From Saccharospirillum sp. (GTDB taxonomy: Bacteria; Pseudomonadota; Gammaproteobacteria; Pseudomonadales; Natronospirillaceae): a stretch of DNA of 64,000 nt. The stretch lies in contig JAIUML010000024.1 of NCBI GenBank assembly GCA_022565595.1, positions 1 through 64,000 of the forward strand. Reading direction: 5' to 3'. This document shows, piece by piece, positions 35,917-45,068 of this stretch. A program made the translations under genes and the position numbers. Each line of letters begins with the position of its first letter. The stretch's first letter is position 1. Below the pieces are notes generated by a model. It was not told the origin of the DNA, did not search any database, and was given only the letters and a program-made list of their open reading frames with translations.

Positions 35917-36749
35917 TGGTCTTGCCCGGTGGCATACTCCGGGCGGGCCAGAGACATCAGGATTGTCGATTGGCGGCGCCCAATGGCCGTGTTGCCCTGG
36001 CACTGACCGACTCATTGGTTGCGACCTCGTCGCACCCGCTCTGGGTCAGTCAGACCTTGGTGGTCATTCTCGACGAATTGGCTGGGGAAGCTCCCTGCCC
36101 GGCGGATGTCGAGGCCCTGTGCGTGGCCGATCGGCAATGGCTGGCCATTCAATGGCACCTGCACACAGCCGAGCAGCCTGAGCGGCCGGCCTGGTTCAGT
36201 GCCGATTGCCAGGCATGTACGGCCCGCTATGATTTCAGCCCGCGCTGGCAGGATGTCCCGCTGAAGCCCGCTGCCGAAAGCTACCCGTATGCGGACGTCA
36301 AGCTGAGCCTCGGCCAGGCTCGGTTTCGTGTGCCCAATGGCTTATTGCAGCAGCAGTTGGCACAAACAGACCGCCAGGACACCAGGCGCTGCATCGCCGA
36401 GGCGCTCTGGGTCTCTCTGGACGGCCAACCACCACCGGTGCATGGCGATCGGGATCTCAGTGAGGCCGATCTTGATGCCATCGAATCCGAACTCGAAGCC
36501 GTCAGTCCGGAGCTGGGCCTGACTTTGGCAACCCGGTGCCCGGAATGCGGCAGTGAGCAAGTCGTAACTATCGACCCTTATTCTGGCTTGGCCAGCCCGC
36601 CCCATGATCTACTGGCCGATATCCACTGCCTCGCCAGTCATTACCACTGGAGCGAAGACGCCATTCTGGATTTACCGGACAGTCGGCGTCGCCATTACCT
36701 GAAATTGATCGATCGGGATCTGGGCCAGCACGGGCAGGGAGGCCACTAA
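35913..36749 (+). CDS. gp51-like baseplate assembly chaperone with two CxxC pairs
   Basis: 278 aa. C-terminal DLLADIHCLASHYHWSEDAILDLPDSRRRHYLKLID matches the short signature of T4 gp26/gp51-like hub-assembly proteins that follow tube genes in phage and eCIS loci (sequence given in parts: DLLADIHCLASHYHW, then RRRHYLKLI). Two pairs, CQAC near residue 94 and CPEC near 210, could bind zinc. N-terminal half is unlike anything I recognise. Position directly after the tube gene supports the call. Confidence 0.7.
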   Translation: MMVLPGGILRAGQRHQDCRLAAPNGRVALALTDSLVATSSHPLWVSQTLVVILDELAGEAPCPADVEALCVADRQWLAIQWHLHTAEQPERPAWFSADCQACTARYDFSPRWQDVPLKPAAESYPYADVKLSLGQARFRVPNGLLQQQLAQTDRQDTRRCIAEALWVSLDGQPPPVHGDRDLSEADLDAIESELEAVSPELGLTLATRCPECGSEQVVTIDPYSGLASPPHDLLADIHCLASHYHWSEDAILDLPDSRRRHYLKLIDRDLGQHGQGGH

Positions 36750-36750
36750 A

Positions 36751-37590
36751 ATGGGCAAAAGCAGTTTCTTTGGCAGAGTCTGGCAAGACAGTCGTCGATC
36801 CATGCCAGCATCTTCGGTAGGGCCCTTGTCGGCGACGCCAACTCTGCCTGTTTTCTCGAAAAGTGTCAGGGCTCAAGCTGATGCAAAACCTTTTCAGGCC
36901 GAGCCGACAACAACAGGATCACCCAGGGCGCACTCAACGCCTCACAGCTCCGTCAGCCAGACATCCGTAAGGCAAGCTGATGCCTCCAGAGCGAATACGC
37001 CACAAACCACTTTGGCTTATGAGTCCCTGCGCTTTGAGCCGGTACCGAATGGCTCGAGGATCAATAGTGGTGTTTTGAAGCCTTCTTCACCACTTGCGAG
37101 GCCCGGACAATTGTCCAGGTTTGACTCGATAAAGCCGGATGAAACCTTTAAGTCGGGCAAGGCAGATTCGGTTCCACCGCAGGCGAGTGCAGTGCCTTGG
37201 GGTTCCCCTCGACCAGGGGCAGAACCGTCCGCTCCACAGCCCGTCGCTGATAAAACTGCGAAGGCACAAAGCCAAAATACGAATAACAATGCATCTACCA
37301 GACAAGAAACGGCGTCAGTAGCGGCTGTTGAGCGCAGTGGCTTTAAAGCCAATGAGCCAGGAACCAGAGAGCCCATCGAAGCCACACCAGCTGCTTCCAC
37401 TTCAAGCCTTGATCAAAAACGCGGCGCTGTACCAACCGCCCAGGCAGGTTCGGACGATCGCCAGCCGTCCAGGCTGCACATCGGCGAAGTGCGCATTCGC
37501 CTGATTGAAGAACCCAAACAGGCATCGCCACGGCGCTCGTCCCTGACCCATACCGAGTCGGACAGCCGACGACTGCTCAGGAGTCTGTAG
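36751..37590 (+). CDS. Disordered Ser/Ala/Pro-rich eCIS protein
   Basis: 279 aa, mostly low complexity and probably unstructured (long runs rich in Ser, Thr, Ala, Pro, Gln). Only the C-terminal segment LHIGEVRIRLIEE looks structured, similar to the 'IGRIEVR'-type motif seen at the ends of small eCIS-associated proteins. The opening MGKSSFFGRVWQD is basic. It begins one base after the chaperone stop. A linker or scaffold role is possible; no function is claimed. Confidence 0.75.
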   Translation: MGKSSFFGRVWQDSRRSMPASSVGPLSATPTLPVFSKSVRAQADAKPFQAEPTTTGSPRAHSTPHSSVSQTSVRQADASRANTPQTTLAYESLRFEPVPNGSRINSGVLKPSSPLARPGQLSRFDSIKPDETFKSGKADSVPPQASAVPWGSPRPGAEPSAPQPVADKTAKAQSQNTNNNASTRQETASVAAVERSGFKANEPGTREPIEATPAASTSSLDQKRGAVPTAQAGSDDRQPSRLHIGEVRIRLIEEPKQASPRRSSLTHTESDSRRLLRSL

Positions 37591-37591
37591 T

Positions 37592-38620
37592 ATGCCGATA
37601 CCGGATTCCGCCCTGTTCCTGGCCTGTGATGCGGTCGCGAGCTTTGTACGCGAAGGCATCCAGGCAGTGACTCATGATATCGAGGTCACCCTAGGCGCAC
37701 CGGCTGATGTGGCATCACGAACGGATGAAGACCGTTTGAATCTGTTTTTTTACCGGGTCGAACCCTCGGGTTTCCAGGCCGGCGTGCACCCCCGGGACCC
37801 GTGGCGCATTCGGCTGTTCTGCATGGCCACGGCGATGAGTACCAATGATTCCAACCAGGGTGAGAACGACCTGAAACTGTTGGGCCTGGTCATGGCACTG
37901 TTCCATGATCAACGCATCCTGCCGCCGGTCAGTATCTTTGGTCAGCAGGTCCGGTTGCAGTCCGTTTTTGCCCCGGCCACCGACGAGCAAATCAACCAGA
38001 TCTGGTCCACTCAGGGGGAAACCAGCTACCGGCCTTCGGTGATTTACGAGCTGGCCCTGTCGCCCATTCTGTTGCCCGATGTCGAGCGCGGGGAGGCGCC
38101 TCGGGTGGGGGCCTTTGGCATCGAAGCCCAGGCTACCACTATGCATCAACCCGCACTCTACAGCGGTGCAACCTACCCACCCGCGTTACGCTATGGTCAG
38201 GTCACTCTGGAGAATCCGGCCTGGGCGCCACTGGTCAGTTGGGTGCAAGGGGGTGAACTCTTTGCGTCGATTGATATCGATGTCGAGGCCACACCTCCGG
38301 CCGGGGTGCAACCGGAACTCTGGGTGGCGGGAGAGCCGGGCATCAATGTCAGCCTGGAGTGGTCCATCTGGGAAGGGAGCCGTTGGCGAGTAGAGCCCGG
38401 CCCGGATTTAACAGTCACTTCCACCGGTCTGGACCCGGATGAAGTGCCCGTTGCCTTGCCTCAAATCAACCTGCCTGCGCTAACCATTGATGCCGATCAC
38501 GACCGCTGGCAGTTGATGTTGCATGTAACCCGACAATACAGCGCCTTGCCGGGCTCACCCACCTTGACGCTGCGCAGCAACCCCTTGCTCATCAGCCTGT
38601 TCAGAGGGAGTCTGGTATGA
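37592..38620 (+). CDS. DUF4255 / Pvc16-like tube-terminator protein
   Basis: 342 aa. N-terminal MPIPDSALFLACDAVASFV and EDRLNLFFYRVEPSGFQ are the DUF4255 pattern; Pvc16/Afp16 caps the sheath-tube at its distal end and fixes its length. The C-terminal half (residues 200-342) is a beta-rich addition. ATGA overlap with the ATPase gene that follows, as is usual for the 16-15 pair in reversed or adjacent order. Confidence 0.9.
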   Translation: MPIPDSALFLACDAVASFVREGIQAVTHDIEVTLGAPADVASRTDEDRLNLFFYRVEPSGFQAGVHPRDPWRIRLFCMATAMSTNDSNQGENDLKLLGLVMALFHDQRILPPVSIFGQQVRLQSVFAPATDEQINQIWSTQGETSYRPSVIYELALSPILLPDVERGEAPRVGAFGIEAQATTMHQPALYSGATYPPALRYGQVTLENPAWAPLVSWVQGGELFASIDIDVEATPPAGVQPELWVAGEPGINVSLEWSIWEGSRWRVEPGPDLTVTSTGLDPDEVPVALPQINLPALTIDADHDRWQLMLHVTRQYSALPGSPTLTLRSNPLLISLFRGSLV

Positions 38621-39966
38621 CGGCCGCCTTCGACAAGCCAGTCGAGCACGCTGCAGATCAGCCAGCCCCCGGCCTGCTGATCGAGTGGCAACGCATCGAG
38701 CTGCTTTGCCTCTGTTTTATGCAAGCCCGGGAGGGGCCAGACAAGGCCCTGCTCGAGCAATTGCGTCAGGCTCAGCATCAGGTGGCGGGTCTGCGTTCGC
38801 ACGGTGGCTGGCAGCGGTTGAAATTGCCCGAGGCGGTTCTGGCAGACGGCATCAGCCTGGAGCTGCTGGCCTGTGTTTTTGCCCCCAAAGCCGTGCCACG
38901 TATCGGCTGGATGTACCAGGACCTGCAACAGAGCCAGCAACCGGCACCCAGCGAAGCCCTGATACTCGCGTTGCTCGCAGTGGCGGATGAACAACTGGAT
39001 CAGGCCCGGCTGGCAATGCGTCACCTCGAACAACTGGGGCTGATCCACCGCACCGAGCCAGATCCTTTTTGCCCGCTGCAACCCGACCCCCTGGCCTTGT
39101 CTCGCCTGATGCAGTGGTCCGACGACGATTGGGCGCCGCCCGGTGCCTACCCGGTGCGCCAACGTGCGGATTGGGAAGACCTGGTGCTACCGCCTGCTCA
39201 AAAGCAGATGCTGCGCGAAACCCTGTACTGGATTGAGCATCGGTGTCAGGTCATCGATCACTGGGGCGGTCGCAGTTGCGGTGGTCCGGTAGCCCTTTTT
39301 GCCGGGCCTTCGGGTACCGGCAAAACCCTGGCGGCCAGTGTCATGGCCAGAGTTCTTGGTTGGCCATTATACCGAGTCGACCTGGCCGCTCTGGTCAGCA
39401 AATATGTGGGCGAGACAGAAAAAAACCTCGGCCGGCTGTTCGATGCTACCCATGGCCGGGAAGTGATTTTGCAGTTCGACGAAGTCGATGCCCTGATGGG
39501 CAAACGCGGAGAATTGCGCGAAGCCAAGGATCGGTACGCCAATATGGAAGTCAGCTATTTGTTGGCACGTATCGAAGACCACGATGGCCCCTGCCTGCTG
39601 ACCACCAACCTGCGCAGCCAGATCGACAAGGCCTTTTTGCGCCGCTTCCAGATGGTGGTCGAATTCCCCAAACCCGATGCTCGGCTGCGCCAGGAACTCT
39701 GGCAGCGTCTGTTACCGCCGCGCGCACCCAGAGCCGACGACCTTGACCTGGAACAGGTCGCCAGAGCGGTCAACCTGACTGGCGGGCAGATTCGCAATGC
39801 GGCCCTTCACGCCGCCTATCTGGCCGCCGCAAGTTCGGGTGCCATCGGCATGGCAGAAGTGGCATTGGCCATTTTACGGGAACTGGCCAAGGAACAGGCC
39901 AAGGTCAACATGACGCAATTGACCGAACTGGCAGCCTATCTACCGACAGAGGGTGGTTTGCAATGA
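38617..39966 (+). CDS. AAA+ ATPase of the eCIS (Afp15/Pvc15-like)
   Basis: 449 aa. Walker A GPSGTGKT near 230-237, Walker B ILQFDEVDAL near 283-292, and the arginine finger region AFLRRFQMVVEFPKPD near 342-357. The first 200 residues are a variable helical domain. Homologues are needed for particle assembly or cargo loading in PVC-type systems. Catalytic motifs are intact. Confidence 0.92.
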   Translation: MTAAFDKPVEHAADQPAPGLLIEWQRIELLCLCFMQAREGPDKALLEQLRQAQHQVAGLRSHGGWQRLKLPEAVLADGISLELLACVFAPKAVPRIGWMYQDLQQSQQPAPSEALILALLAVADEQLDQARLAMRHLEQLGLIHRTEPDPFCPLQPDPLALSRLMQWSDDDWAPPGAYPVRQRADWEDLVLPPAQKQMLRETLYWIEHRCQVIDHWGGRSCGGPVALFAGPSGTGKTLAASVMARVLGWPLYRVDLAALVSKYVGETEKNLGRLFDATHGREVILQFDEVDALMGKRGELREAKDRYANMEVSYLLARIEDHDGPCLLTTNLRSQIDKAFLRRFQMVVEFPKPDARLRQELWQRLLPPRAPRADDLDLEQVARAVNLTGGQIRNAALHAAYLAAASSGAIGMAEVALAILRELAKEQAKVNMTQLTELAAYLPTEGGLQ

Positions 39967-40247
39967 GTCTGCACATTGATCAACTGAATGTCACTTTGCC
40001 GGCAAGCTTGAAAGGGCGCACCGGTGCCATTCAACGCCTGCTGCGGCGCGAGTTGTCGATACTCAACTGGCCCAGTGGCGATTGGCCGGCGTTGCAACCG
40101 CCGGATACAAGCATGAGCCACAACGCCACCAACCTGGCCATTGCCCGTTCTCTGGCGCGGCAACTGCATCAAAGCGCCTGGCAGCGGGCGAACGGGCAAA
40201 TAAAGGCCGGTCAGAACTGGCCCAACGAGGAGGGAACTCAACCATGA
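39963..40247 (+). CDS. Small conserved eCIS protein, function unknown
   Basis: 94 aa. Opening MSLHIDQLNVTLPASLKGR is similar to a short protein found before the tube-initiator gene in many eCIS loci ('hIdqL.l.LP'). The middle is rich in Arg and Ala; C-terminus is charged and likely helical. Overlaps genes on both sides by four bases, which supports translation. Confidence 0.75.
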   Translation: MSLHIDQLNVTLPASLKGRTGAIQRLLRRELSILNWPSGDWPALQPPDTSMSHNATNLAIARSLARQLHQSAWQRANGQIKAGQNWPNEEGTQP

Positions 40248-40909
40248 TGCCCTACGTCACCCGCGGCGCCCTGGTGGAATATGGCCTGAGTGTGCCGCCG
40301 CTGCTGCTGGAGTTCGAGTTCAACCCGCAAACGCTGAGCCGCACCCGCACGGTAACCATCTCCATGGGCAGCGCACCCGGCACTCGCGGCGGTTACGACT
40401 TCGCTTTTCCCTGGGAGACCAGTCGGGTCGCACAGGGCGTCAGCGTGGAGCCGGAGGAATTCAGCATCGATATTCTGATCGATGGCACCGACCGCATGGG
40501 CGACACCAATCACCCGGCCCATGCCATTGCCAATACCTATGGCATCGAGCCCGACCTTGACACCCTGCGCTCCATGGTGGAGCCGAAAACCCAGGGCCCA
40601 GGTGGGGTACAGATGTTGGCCGGGCTCGGTGGTGTAGGCGGCCGTGCCTTCGCGCGCGACGAACACCCCTCGGTGCTGTTGCTGGTATGGGGCTCCCATG
40701 TCTTGCCGGTGTTTCTGACCAGTGTCCAGGTCGACGAGACCGCTCACCTTCCCAACCTGAAACCCTATCGCGCCAACGTCAATTTGAGCTTTCAGGTGAT
40801 CGAAGGCAACAACCCCTTCTACAAGGTGGAAAAGGTGCGTCAGGCAGTGGGAGCCGGGCTGAACTTCGCCAGCGGCGCGGCCAACGTACTGGGCAAGGTA
40901 TTTGGCTAA
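40244..40909 (+). CDS. Tube-initiator / Afp7-like tube protein (N-terminal part)
   Basis: 221 aa from ATG 40244, overlapping the previous stop; a start 54 codons earlier is a shadow. MMPYVTRGALVEYGLSVPPL then FEFNPQTLSRTR and HPSVLLLVWGSHVLPVFLTSV are the pattern of the first tube-like ring on the baseplate. In Afp7 this unit is fused to a LysM domain; here the LysM part is a separate gene just downstream. Confidence 0.85.
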   Translation: MMPYVTRGALVEYGLSVPPLLLEFEFNPQTLSRTRTVTISMGSAPGTRGGYDFAFPWETSRVAQGVSVEPEEFSIDILIDGTDRMGDTNHPAHAIANTYGIEPDLDTLRSMVEPKTQGPGGVQMLAGLGGVGGRAFARDEHPSVLLLVWGSHVLPVFLTSVQVDETAHLPNLKPYRANVNLSFQVIEGNNPFYKVEKVRQAVGAGLNFASGAANVLGKVFG

Positions 40910-40930
40910 CAAAAAGCAGGTCTGAAAAGC

Positions 40931-40960
40931 GTAGGTGGGAAAAGCGCAGCGCCTTCCGAC
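40931..40960. repeat. Short degenerate intergenic repeat inside the operon
   Basis: GTAGGTGGGAAAAGCGCAGC followed by GCCTTCCGAC. It matches the style of the common GTAGGGTGGAAAAGCG-type palindromic repeats in gammaproteobacteria and occupies the 72-base space between two genes. A second degenerate copy is at 53851-53933. Confidence 0.45.
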
Positions 40961-40981
40961 AGAAGTAAAAGGAGTACCAGG

Positions 40982-41281
40982 ATGTTACTAAAAAACAGCC
41001 GCTATCATAAAACACTGCCTTTCGAACCCCAGGCAGAACCCGGAACTTTTCCCGGCATCCGCGCGCGCCAGATTCGCAGCCTGGAGGGAGTAGTGGAACA
41101 CACCCTGACCCGAACCGACCGGCTCGACCATCTGGCACATCACTACTACAACGACGATCGTCAATGGTGGCGCATCCTTGATGCCAACCCGGAGTTGGGT
41201 GCAGGTGGCGAGTTGTCGCATCCGGACTGGGTTGGGCGGGTGATACTGATTCCGGCCGCCAACTCACCGATGGCACGTTGA
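40982..41281 (+). CDS. LysM / gp53-like baseplate protein
   Basis: 99 aa, after AAAGGAG. HTLTRTDRLDHLAHHYYNDD then WWRILDANPEL and PDWVGRVILIP is the LysM-type fold of T4 gp53 or of the C-terminal part of Afp7. It binds the hub or stabilises the tube start; peptidoglycan binding is not necessarily implied. Confidence 0.88.
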   Translation: MLLKNSRYHKTLPFEPQAEPGTFPGIRARQIRSLEGVVEHTLTRTDRLDHLAHHYYNDDRQWWRILDANPELGAGGELSHPDWVGRVILIPAANSPMAR

Positions 41282-41290
41282 GGGTCGCTT

Positions 41291-42424
41291 ATGTCATTGC
41301 TGAGCTGGTTGGACGACACATTTCGCGACCCGGCATCCTGTCGGGTGCGTATCGATGGCCGTGAGATCGATGATCTCTACCCGAGCCTGGAAGAACTCGA
41401 AGTGGTACTGGCCCGGCAGGACAGCGGTGTCGCCACCCTGGTATTCGAGACTCACCGCGTCGACAACGGCCGCTGGAACGTTCAGGACGACGACCGGATT
41501 CGCCCCTGGTCTGCGATCAGCATCCATGCAGTTTTTGGCGCTCGCGAAGACCCGATTTTCGATGGCTTTATTCGCCAGGTTCAGGTCGCCTTTCCCGAAG
41601 AACGTGGCGCCGCCAAGGTGACCGTGAGCTGTCAGGATACCTCGTTATTGCTTGATAGAACGCAACGCACCCAGCGCTGGGGGGACGATGTGCCACTCAG
41701 CGATGGCCAGATCGTCACTCGAATTCTCCAGCAAGCAGGCCTTGGTTTTCTCGACCCGCCCGGCGAAGGTGTGCCTGATCTGGTGGTCAACCAGAACGAA
41801 ACCGACATCAAGTTCCTGAAAAAGCGCGCTCAGGAAAACGCCTTTGATCTGTTCTTTCGCGAGCAGCAACTGTACTTCGGGCCGATGCGCTTTGATCGCA
41901 GCGACCAGGCCACCATTCGCATCTATGCCGGCACCGACACCCACTGTTTGAGCTTCAACATCGACGACGACGGCCATCAGCCAGACGCCGTCCTCTATGA
42001 GGTTGCCGATACGTCCGGTAGCGACACCAATGAGCAACGCGTGACGCCCAACCTGGATCTTCTGGGTGATACCCCAGTCAATGCCGTCTCATCCCGGCAG
42101 GGGGACTTTGCATGGCGCCTGAGTCGGGAAGGGCTAGCGGATGGCAACCAGGCGCGTGCACGGGCTCAGGCTCAGGCCAATGAAGCCTCGTTGAAAATCA
42201 AGGCCACCGGGGAGCTCGATGGTGCCCTCTATGGGCATGTGCTGCTGCCGGGTGATCCGGTTGGTGTCGATGGAATCGGCGATGCATACGGCGGTCGCTG
42301 GTACGTCAGCCAGGTCAGCCACCGCTTCGACATGAACGGCTATCGCCAGTCGTTCGAGTTGCTGCGCAATGCCTACGGCGACAACCTGGAAACCCACAGC
42401 AACCCGCTGGCTGCGGTGCTTTAG
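41291..42424 (+). CDS. gpD / gp27-like baseplate hub protein
   Basis: 377 aa. CRVRIDGREIDDLYPSLEEL, then VTRILQQAGL, NETDIKFLKKRAQENAFDLFF and YVSQVSHRFDMNGYRQSFEL are the phage late control D pattern. It forms the trimeric ring between tube and spike. In Afp8 the hub and spike are one protein; here they are separate adjacent genes. Confidence 0.93.
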   Translation: MSLLSWLDDTFRDPASCRVRIDGREIDDLYPSLEELEVVLARQDSGVATLVFETHRVDNGRWNVQDDDRIRPWSAISIHAVFGAREDPIFDGFIRQVQVAFPEERGAAKVTVSCQDTSLLLDRTQRTQRWGDDVPLSDGQIVTRILQQAGLGFLDPPGEGVPDLVVNQNETDIKFLKKRAQENAFDLFFREQQLYFGPMRFDRSDQATIRIYAGTDTHCLSFNIDDDGHQPDAVLYEVADTSGSDTNEQRVTPNLDLLGDTPVNAVSSRQGDFAWRLSREGLADGNQARARAQAQANEASLKIKATGELDGALYGHVLLPGDPVGVDGIGDAYGGRWYVSQVSHRFDMNGYRQSFELLRNAYGDNLETHSNPLAAVL

Positions 42425-42433
42425 GAGGTATTC

Positions 42434-43258
42434 ATGCCGTTGGAAGACGCCCTGCAACAGACAGTACGCCAAGCCCAACAACGCTTTTATGGCAAGTACC
42501 GGGGCTTTGTCATGGACAATCTCGACCCCGAGCAACGCGGCCGGCTGAAAGTCTCGGTGCCTTCGGTTTTTGGCCAGCAGGTCACCTACTGGGCGCTGCC
42601 CTGTTTGCCCTTTGGTGGCCTGGCGGATCAGGGGCTGTTTTATCTGCCATCGGTCGATGCCCAGGTCTGGGTCGAGTTTGAGGAAGGCAACAAGGATCAC
42701 CCCATCTGGACCGGTGTCTTCTGGCAGCCGACCGAGGGTGTGCCCAGCGAAGCCATCGACCACTACCCCAACAACAGAGTGATCAAAACGCCTTCAGGGC
42801 ATTGCCTGGAGTTCGATGACGAAGGCGGCAAAGAGGGCATACGGCTGACGCATCCAAAAGGCAGCCAACTGGCCATTGATGCCGTCGGCACGGTGCACCT
42901 GACCGATTCCCGGGGCGCCCACCTGACGCTGGATGCCGAAGGCAACAGCCTGACTCTGGAAGACACCAATGGCAACCGCCTGGTGATGGATTCCTCAGGC
43001 ACCACCGTCAGCGACGGCAACGGCAATGAGGTGGTGATGAGCGCCGGTGAACTGAAAGTTTCCGGGCAAAGCATTGTTATTTCCGGCACCCAGGTGGATC
43101 TCGGCGGGCAGGGCGGAGAACCGCTGATCAAGGGGCAGAGTTTCCTGTCGCTCTTTGCGACTCATGTGCACACCTGCACCGCTCCCGGCTCGCCCACCTC
43201 TCCGCCCATTCCCCAGGGTGAAATGTCGACTCTGACCATGACCACCAAGGCGAAATGA
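42434..43258 (+). CDS. gpV / VgrG-like spike protein
   Basis: 274 aa, after TAGGAGG. OB-fold at about 15-100 (GFVMDNLDPEQRGRLKVSVP, then WVEFEEGNKDHPIWTGVFW). From about 115 follow strand repeats of around 11 residues (VHLTDSRGAHLTLDAEG, LTLEDTNGNRLVMDSSG) forming a beta-helix needle. The C-terminus THVHTCTAPGSP may bind a metal and act as its own tip, since no PAAR gene is seen. Confidence 0.92.
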   Translation: MPLEDALQQTVRQAQQRFYGKYRGFVMDNLDPEQRGRLKVSVPSVFGQQVTYWALPCLPFGGLADQGLFYLPSVDAQVWVEFEEGNKDHPIWTGVFWQPTEGVPSEAIDHYPNNRVIKTPSGHCLEFDDEGGKEGIRLTHPKGSQLAIDAVGTVHLTDSRGAHLTLDAEGNSLTLEDTNGNRLVMDSSGTTVSDGNGNEVVMSAGELKVSGQSIVISGTQVDLGGQGGEPLIKGQSFLSLFATHVHTCTAPGSPTSPPIPQGEMSTLTMTTKAK

Positions 43259-43650
43259 CCATGACTCGATTGAACCAGACCGTCTACAGTGATTTCCCGC
43301 TTCGACTGGGGTCCGAAGGCGTCGCCACTACCGACCGTATGGCACACATTCGCCATCAGATCGAGCAGGTGCTCTTTACCGACCCGGGCGAGCGCTGGTT
43401 TCGACCGGACTTTGGTGCCGGTGTCCGCGCCCTGGTGTTCGAACCCAATGGCTCGGCCCTGTGGCAAATCACCCGCCAACGCTTGCAGGCGAGCCTGGCC
43501 GATGCACTCGCCGGTGAGGTGGCACCGCGCGACCTGGAAGTCGAGGTCAGTGCCTCACCCGATCGGCCCGAACAACTCTTGATCATCATCAGCTACCGGC
43601 TGACGGCGATCAACCATGTCGAAAGCCTGACCTTCGAGGTAAGCCGCTGA
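43255..43650 (+). CDS. gp25/GPW-like baseplate wedge protein (Afp9-like)
   Basis: 131 aa. IRHQIEQVLFTDPGERWFRPDFGAG and ITRQRLQASLADAL followed by LEVEVSASPDRPEQLLIIIS are the gp25 signature. It nucleates the sheath on the baseplate. Overlaps genes at both ends. Confidence 0.95.
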   Translation: MTMTRLNQTVYSDFPLRLGSEGVATTDRMAHIRHQIEQVLFTDPGERWFRPDFGAGVRALVFEPNGSALWQITRQRLQASLADALAGEVAPRDLEVEVSASPDRPEQLLIIISYRLTAINHVESLTFEVSR

Positions 43651-45068
43651 TGGCCGCGACTCCCAAACCCGAACTGGTGTTTACCCAGGGCTGTGGCGAT
43701 TGCGCCGAGCGTCGCGTCACCCTGCCCAGGCCACTGCCCACAGTCGGTGACGATTTCGACTGGTTGCTGCGCGATTACGATGGCTTTCGGTTGTTCATGT
43801 TGGAAGAACTGGCCGGTCGGTTTCCCGAACGTAGGCGATGGACGCCGGCCGATATTGAAGTCATCCTGGTTGAAGCATTGGCCGTTATTCTCGATCAGTT
43901 CTCCGATCAACTCGACCGCGCGCATTCGGAAGCCTTTCTCGAAACCGCGCGCCGGCCCGAATCTGTATTGCGGTTGTTGCGCTACATCGGTTTCGATGCG
44001 GTACGGCTCACCCTTGAGCCGAGCTGGAGTGATTCAATACTGTTGCGGCATTTGTTCGAGCTGCGTGGCTGGCCGGTCGAAACCTTTCCAACCGGCTGGC
44101 GACTGCCAGGCAGCAGCGAAGTTCAGCGCTTGCTGGTCTGGATGGGCGAGCCGCCCGACGCGCTTGGGCCGGAGCCAGATCTCGCCGTCCCGGAAACCGA
44201 GCAGGCACTGCTGCACCTGATCGGTTACCAGGGCGACAGCCTGCGCGATGTGGTTGACCCGCAACGGGCAGAACACCGCGCCTTCCTCACTGAGCGCTTG
44301 CTGAAACTCTGGCGCGAACAACCACGGCTGATGGACGAGGCCAGGGCCGCCGGCCCGCGTGCGGTGCACACCAATCGCCGCATGGTTTCACTGGCGGATT
44401 ATCGCGACGAGTTTCAACGTCACCCCCTGGTGATGCGTGTCCAGGCCAGCCAGCGCTGGACCGGTTCCTGGCAAACTCTGGAAGCCGTGGTCGTATTGGT
44501 CGCCAACGCCCGGCTCGACGATGTCGTGCGCGATAGTTTGAGCGACAAGGCCTGGCAGACTATCCGACGCGAGACCGATCGCTTTCACTGGCAGAACCGA
44601 ATGAGCCCGGTGGACTGGACCGCCAACCCCAGTTTCCGCTCCCTGTTGCGTGCCTTCCTCGAAGCCTACCGAATGATCGGCCAGGAGGTCTGGTTGATGG
44701 ACGCCGAACCGGTCGGGCTGTCCATTGGTCTGTCGGTTCGGCTGAGCCCGAACTATTACCAGTCAGAATTGCGTCAATCCATCGCTCAGGTTTTGGGCAC
44801 CGGGCCGGAGGGCTATTTTGCGCCAGGTCGACTCGCCTTTGGTGAAGATATTTATGCCAGTGATCTGGTAGCCGCCGTGATGCAACTCGATGGCGTGGAG
44901 TCGGTCTGTTTGAACCGTTTCAAACGCGTCGGGGCGAGGTATGCCGATCAGTCCGGCAGTGGCCGCATTGCATTGAACGGCATTGAAATAGCGCGCTGCG
45001 ATAACCTGGCCGATCAACCGGAGCTGGGTTACTGGCGCTTGCAACTCCATGGAGGGCAGCCCGGATGA
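43650..45068 (+). CDS. Baseplate J-like wedge protein, first of two
   Basis: 472 aa. Starts on the last base of the previous stop (TGATG). The family resemblance is in WLLRDYDGFRLFMLEELAGR, DIEVILVEALAVILDQFSDQ and LETARRPESVLRLLRYIGFD near residues 30-115, then the C-terminal YYQSELRQSIAQVL region. This fits the Afp11-type wedge. A CGDC motif at the N-terminus (residues 15-18) is unusual. Pairs with the next gene, a longer J-like protein. Confidence 0.82.
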   Translation: MAATPKPELVFTQGCGDCAERRVTLPRPLPTVGDDFDWLLRDYDGFRLFMLEELAGRFPERRRWTPADIEVILVEALAVILDQFSDQLDRAHSEAFLETARRPESVLRLLRYIGFDAVRLTLEPSWSDSILLRHLFELRGWPVETFPTGWRLPGSSEVQRLLVWMGEPPDALGPEPDLAVPETEQALLHLIGYQGDSLRDVVDPQRAEHRAFLTERLLKLWREQPRLMDEARAAGPRAVHTNRRMVSLADYRDEFQRHPLVMRVQASQRWTGSWQTLEAVVVLVANARLDDVVRDSLSDKAWQTIRRETDRFHWQNRMSPVDWTANPSFRSLLRAFLEAYRMIGQEVWLMDAEPVGLSIGLSVRLSPNYYQSELRQSIAQVLGTGPEGYFAPGRLAFGEDIYASDLVAAVMQLDGVESVCLNRFKRVGARYADQSGSGRIALNGIEIARCDNLADQPELGYWRLQLHGGQPG

